A DNA stretch of 48,252 nucleotides from an uncultured Owenweeksia sp. (GTDB taxonomy: Bacteria > Bacteroidota > Bacteroidia > Flavobacteriales > Schleiferiaceae). The stretch's first letter is position 1. Every line of letters begins with the position of its first letter. Below are positions 45,071 through 48,252 of this stretch, piece by piece. The DNA lies in NCBI GenBank assembly GCA_937146805.1, contig CAKZRR010000001.1, positions 1 to 48,252 of the forward strand. The letters run 5' to 3'. A program made the position numbers and the translations under genes. The notes beneath the pieces were generated by a model. The model was given only the letters and a program-made list of their open reading frames with translations. It ran no database searches and had not been told where the DNA came from.

Positions 45071-45790
45071 ATGAAAAACATATTTCTACTAGCCTTTGCT
45101 TTAGTAACCCTTAACACTACCGCACAGGTTGCCGATACTACGGTAACCGATTGCAACGCCAATACCAACAGCATTTATGCTGTTTTAGCCTCAGGCAAAC
45201 CTTTAATCATTGCATCTAAAGGTTTTGATTGTTCTAATTGTAAAAGCACCGCTGCGGCTCTGCAAACGTGGGCTTCTCAAAATAAAAGTGACGTAGAAGT
45301 ATGGGGAGCCATGACCTTTACCTACAGCGGAAATACACCCACCTGTACCAATGTATCATCTTGGGTTTCTACCTACAGTTGGACCGATATTTTTACCTTT
45401 TTAGATAGCGGCAGACATTGGTTTAAAAACGGTACTCCCCGATACTATGTGTACGACCCTGCCGACAGCACCATTGCCTACGAAGGCAACCGCCAAGCTA
45501 CCGCCTTAAGCACGGCCAGCAGTTTGGTAAGCAGCGTTAGTGTTGATGAACTAAAACAACCCAAGTTTTTAGCCAGCGGTGGAGATGGACTCATCACCCT
45601 ATTTAACATTCCGGAGGCCAGTACCATTGAAGTAATGTCTTTAACCGGGCAGGTAGTAGAACGCTACGAAACTTTGGCTCCTGCCAAAACAGCTTCTATC
45701 AACATTTACGAATCAACTCCTCAAATTTATGTGGTACGATTGAATAGCGCTGGAGCTGCCCCTCAGCAAATTAAAGTGCTGGTTCAGTAG
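45071..45790 (+). CDS. Secreted thioredoxin-like CxxC protein with probable T9SS sorting domain
   Basis: A 239-residue protein with signal peptide MKNIFLLAFALVTLNTTAQ. A thioredoxin-like part follows (PLIIASKGFDCSNCKSTAAAL: Cys at about 54 and 57; then a TPRYYVYDPADSTI strand), so it may carry out thiol-disulfide exchange. The C-terminal 75 residues (GLITLFNIPEASTIEVMSLTGQVVERYE...QIYVVRLNSAGAAPQQIKVLVQ) resemble a T9SS type A sorting domain. A terminator follows at 45821. Confidence 0.8.
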   Translation: MKNIFLLAFALVTLNTTAQVADTTVTDCNANTNSIYAVLASGKPLIIASKGFDCSNCKSTAAALQTWASQNKSDVEVWGAMTFTYSGNTPTCTNVSSWVSTYSWTDIFTFLDSGRHWFKNGTPRYYVYDPADSTIAYEGNRQATALSTASSLVSSVSVDELKQPKFLASGGDGLITLFNIPEASTIEVMSLTGQVVERYETLAPAKTASINIYESTPQIYVVRLNSAGAAPQQIKVLVQ

Positions 45791-45820
45791 TATTTAAATT
45801 AGATATTTGGAAATTATATT

Positions 45821-45852
45821 AAAAAGAGGCGTGAAATTTTGCGCCTCTTTTT
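45821..45852. terminator. Bidirectional terminator between convergent genes
   Basis: Stem AAAAAGAGGCG / CGCCTCTTTTT with a ten-base loop and T runs. It serves the CxxC protein on the plus strand and the kinase gene on the minus strand. Confidence 0.85.
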
Positions 45853-45871
45853 TTAGGCAATAAAGTCAAAA

Positions 45872-47809
45872 CTAAAATTGACTAATGCTAAGTACCACCC
45901 TAGTACCCTGCGTACTATCGGTTTTAACCGTTGCCTTTAGCTTAGTGGCCAAAGAGTTTATTAACTGATAGCCAAAGCTCTTCTCGGTGTCCTGTCCAAA
46001 ATCGGCTGGTAAGCCTACCCCATTGTCTGCAACAATCAGTTCTAAATGCTCTTCCGTTTTACGTAAAACTACTTCGAGCTTTCCATGCGATTGTCCTTCA
46101 AAAGCATACTTAAAGGCATTGGTAATAAGCTCATTAAATATAATTCCAATGGGCATGGCCGTGTCAATATCCAAATACATAGGCTCTACATTTACCTGGT
46201 ATTCTATTTTGGTTTTATCCACCTTTAAGGAGTGTACCAAGCTTTCTACCAAATGGCCCATGTACTCTTTCATTTGCACGCCTTTTAGGTTTTCTTCTTG
46301 ATATAATTTTTGATGTACCAAAGCCATGCTTTGCACCCGATTTTTACCTTCTATCAAAGTAGCCAAAGCGTCCTTGTCTTTAACGTGGCGTGCCTGCAGG
46401 TTGAGTAAGCTCGATATAAACTGCAAATTGTTTTTTACACGATGATGAATCTCGCGCAATAAAACTTCCTTCTCCTTTAGCGATTTCTCTATCAAAGCAT
46501 TTTTATCCTGCAATGCTTCGTTGTTCTTCTTTTTAATACCATATTGCCTAAACACCATAGCCAAAATCACCAAAATAAAACCCACCAAACCTATTAAAGC
46601 GTAGCGCTGATTTTGTTGTTTTTGATGTACTAGTTCGCGCATATCAATCTCTGACATAGCCTGCTTTAGCTTACGATCCTTAACCTCGCTCTGGTACTTT
46701 TCTTCCAACTCGGCAATTCGGCTTTCTGTTTCTTCATTATCCACGCTATCGCGCATTTTCTCATATAAAAGTCGGTATTCCAAAGCCTTTTCAAAATCAC
46801 GCCCCGCCTTATGTATGTCTGAAATTATGTTGTAAGCCCGCGCAATTCGAGTCATACTATGTAGCTCCAAAAAATTAGCCAATGCCATCTCGGCATTAGC
46901 CAGAGCAGTAGTAGTATTACCCAGTCTCAGGTCAATTTCGGCCAATCTAAGTATGGAACCATTGCTTCTAATTTTATCGCCCAATCTTTCAAACAACTCC
47001 AAACTGTTTAAAAACTGCTGTCGGCTTTTTTCTAGCTCGTTAAGCTCAAAGTAGGCAACGCCTAAATTAAAATGCACTACGCCCAGCCTTATTTCGGGAC
47101 CCTGTTCTTTAAAATAATTTTGTGCCTCGGTGCTAAACTCAACAGACTTTTCATGCTCGCCCATCTCATTGTAAAGGCCGGCCATATTCAGCTTGGTTAA
47201 GTATTCACTTTGTTGATTACCAACCGCTTTGAAACTTTTAATAGCTTGTAAAAAATAGTTTTCTGCCTCTTCGCGCTCTCCTCGTACCGCGTAAAAAATT
47301 CCAATACTAATGTAACCCGAGCCCGCAGCATTGGTGTCACCCAGCTCCTGATTTATCTTTAAACTGCCCTGCAAATACTCCAATGCCTCTTCATATTGAT
47401 CCAGCTGACGTTTGCTTTCGCCCATTCTGTTGAGCATATTGGCCTCCCCTTTTCTATCGCCTTTAGATTTAGCATAGGCACAGGCAATTTCATAGTTCTC
47501 AAAAGCCAGGCGGTAGTCGCCCAAATAACCATTAGCTCTTCCTAACTTTTGATGCGCTAAATAGGCACCTCTCTCAAATTTTAGTTGCTTGGCCAAATCC
47601 AAGGCCATTTGAGCAAAATCGCGCCCTTTATCAAAGTTCTCTTTTAAAGCCATTTCGCTGAGCTCTACAAAGGCCATCACCTTGCTAGTATCTGCTTCCA
47701 TGGCTTCCACCCTGGCAATTTCTACATCTATAGAAGGTTGTCCTAAACAAACAGAGTTGGCCAACAGAAACAAGGTAAGAAGTATACTGAGAGTGTTTTT
47801 TAATAACAT
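45872..47809 (-). CDS. TPR-containing sensor histidine kinase (HisKA_2 type)
   Basis: A 645-residue membrane sensor kinase. It has a signal peptide (1-24), periplasmic TPR repeats (about 40-350), a coiled coil, one membrane helix (about 403-420) and a cytoplasmic kinase. The HisKA_2 dimerisation box is [20 protein letters not shown] with phospho-accepting His455. The ATPase has [12 protein letters not shown] (N box), DNGVGLP (G1) and GYQLINSL. It resembles PdtaS-like kinases. No response regulator is adjacent, so its partner is elsewhere. The start ATG at 47809 begins a canonical signal peptide. Confidence 0.93.
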   Translation of the reverse strand: MLLKNTLSILLTLFLLANSVCLGQPSIDVEIARVEAMEADTSKVMAFVELSEMALKENFDKGRDFAQMALDLAKQLKFERGAYLAHQKLGRANGYLGDYRLAFENYEIACAYAKSKGDRKGEANMLNRMGESKRQLDQYEEALEYLQGSLKINQELGDTNAAGSGYISIGIFYAVRGEREEAENYFLQAIKSFKAVGNQQSEYLTKLNMAGLYNEMGEHEKSVEFSTEAQNYFKEQGPEIRLGVVHFNLGVAYFELNELEKSRQQFLNSLELFERLGDKIRSNGSILRLAEIDLRLGNTTTALANAEMALANFLELHSMTRIARAYNIISDIHKAGRDFEKALEYRLLYEKMRDSVDNEETESRIAELEEKYQSEVKDRKLKQAMSEIDMRELVHQKQQNQRYALIGLVGFILVILAMVFRQYGIKKKNNEALQDKNALIEKSLKEKEVLLREIHHRVKNNLQFISSLLNLQARHVKDKDALATLIEGKNRVQSMALVHQKLYQEENLKGVQMKEYMGHLVESLVHSLKVDKTKIEYQVNVEPMYLDIDTAMPIGIIFNELITNAFKYAFEGQSHGKLEVVLRKTEEHLELIVADNGVGLPADFGQDTEKSFGYQLINSLATKLKATVKTDSTQGTRVVLSISQF

Positions 47810-48089
47810 GGCCGAAATTTAGCCAATTTGTAAAAGCCAAGCATTTTTAGATTTTGAAATTGCTTCAAACTCATATTTCAATCAAAAGGAAGCACCGTTT
47901 GAACAAAATACAATCAGCTAAAAAGTATTCTGTTGGTTGCTGCCTATGTTGGGTTGAGACTAGAAATAAGTTTTGGATAAATAAAACACTCCAAATTATC
48001 CCACACAATATGCTGAAAAATTCCTACATTAGCTATTGCTCCTTTTTCATATTTCGTTCCCTATAAAATAATAATGCAACTCTTAAATC
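47810..48089. other. Intergenic stretch upstream of the small lipoprotein
   Basis: This 280-base stretch holds the kinase promoter region on the minus strand. A 70-codon ORF at 47854-48066 has a basic, Cys-rich composition unlike its neighbours and no recognisable start context, so it is not called a gene. Confidence 0.35.
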
Positions 48090-48176
48090 ATGAAAACGTC
48101 TTATTTACTCAGCTTACTCCTTTTAGTGCTTATCAGCTATTCTTGTAAAAAGGAAGATTCTTCATCCGAAGATTAG
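48090..48176 (+). CDS. 28-residue lipoprotein or truncated lipoprotein
   Basis: The ORF encodes MKTSYLLSLLLLVLISYS, then Cys19 and KKEDSSSED, then TAG. It is a complete lipoprotein signal with a lipobox (Cys19) and a tiny acidic tail. It may be a genuine micro-lipoprotein, or a longer gene cut by a stop codon at 48174-48176; the sequence after the stop does not continue an obvious protein in this frame. It is close to the window end. Confidence 0.5.
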   Translation: MKTSYLLSLLLLVLISYSCKKEDSSSED

Positions 48177-48252
48177 CTGTGTTCAACCCATAAATGCAAC
48201 ACATCGGTTTTTTAGTTTTTCAATAGGGCTAATGTAATCGAACTTTCTAATG

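Noticed and set aside
47854-48066. 70-codon ORF upstream of the small lipoprotein
   Set aside because: Basic, Cys- and Ser-rich composition and no start context; lies in the promoter region of the divergent kinase gene.
1-48252. CRISPR array, rRNA or tRNA genes
   Set aside because: No regularly spaced direct repeats with unique spacers, no cloverleaf with TTC-rA arm, and no rRNA-like conserved core were recognised.

Overview
The window looks like an AT-rich chromosomal segment of a member of Bacteroidota, probably a Flavobacteriia-type lineage; I cannot name the species from sequence alone. The evidence is: several proteins ending in type IX secretion (T9SS) C-terminal sorting domains; a stand-alone GldM-C-like protein; FISUMP, DUF2795 and DUF2490 proteins; the large HHVM-type IleS; a DksA/TraR-like protein beside ileS and lspA; and Bacteroidota-type promoter boxes (TTTG-N19-TAnnTTTG), with few Shine-Dalgarno sequences.

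Left accessory region (1-4.8 kb). A two-gene transposable element comes first: a tyrosine recombinase, with an apparent +1 frameshift at an A9 tract, overlapping a Y2/HUH IS91-type transposase. Next comes a minus-strand run of small, cassette-like genes: a beta-propeller-like protein, a TPR lipoprotein and a C-terminal fragment of an integrase. They are separated by three hairpin sites that resemble integron attC sites.

Core region (4.9-37.5 kb). This holds housekeeping and envelope genes: ABC-F ATPase (uup), a methionine-type aminotransferase, an ECF sigma factor overlapping a membrane-anchored barrel protein, secA, bestrophin, an OmpA lipoprotein, DUF2795, cobalamin adenosyltransferase, ileS, a dksA-like gene and lspA. 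Between 20.5 and 32.0 kb sits a family of six large secreted paralogues. Three are fresh tandem copies that share their upstream and downstream spacers; two form a second subfamily; one is a distant relative. A RidA-family gene and an AAA-type ATPase lie inside the cluster.

The most striking object is in ileS. A 432-bp element (34081-34512) with G/C-rich terminal inverted repeats encodes a DUF559/Vsr-like endonuclease domain. It is inserted in frame in the catalytic half of IleS, between the WFDSG motif and the downstream FPADF segment, and it is a whole number of codons.

Right accessory region (37.6-48.2 kb). A second, inverted copy of the integrase fragment lies at 37.6 kb, followed by a cassette-like gene, a clear attC-like hairpin and a TonB-domain gene. 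Further right are T9SS cargo genes, a decaying pseudogene with 69-bp repeats, a caspase-like/FISUMP lipoprotein, small membrane proteins, a TPR sensor histidine kinase and a 28-codon lipoprotein ORF. The two inverted integrase fragments thus bracket about 33 kb of core genes, with both cassette remnants facing outward. No rRNA, tRNA or CRISPR array was recognised.
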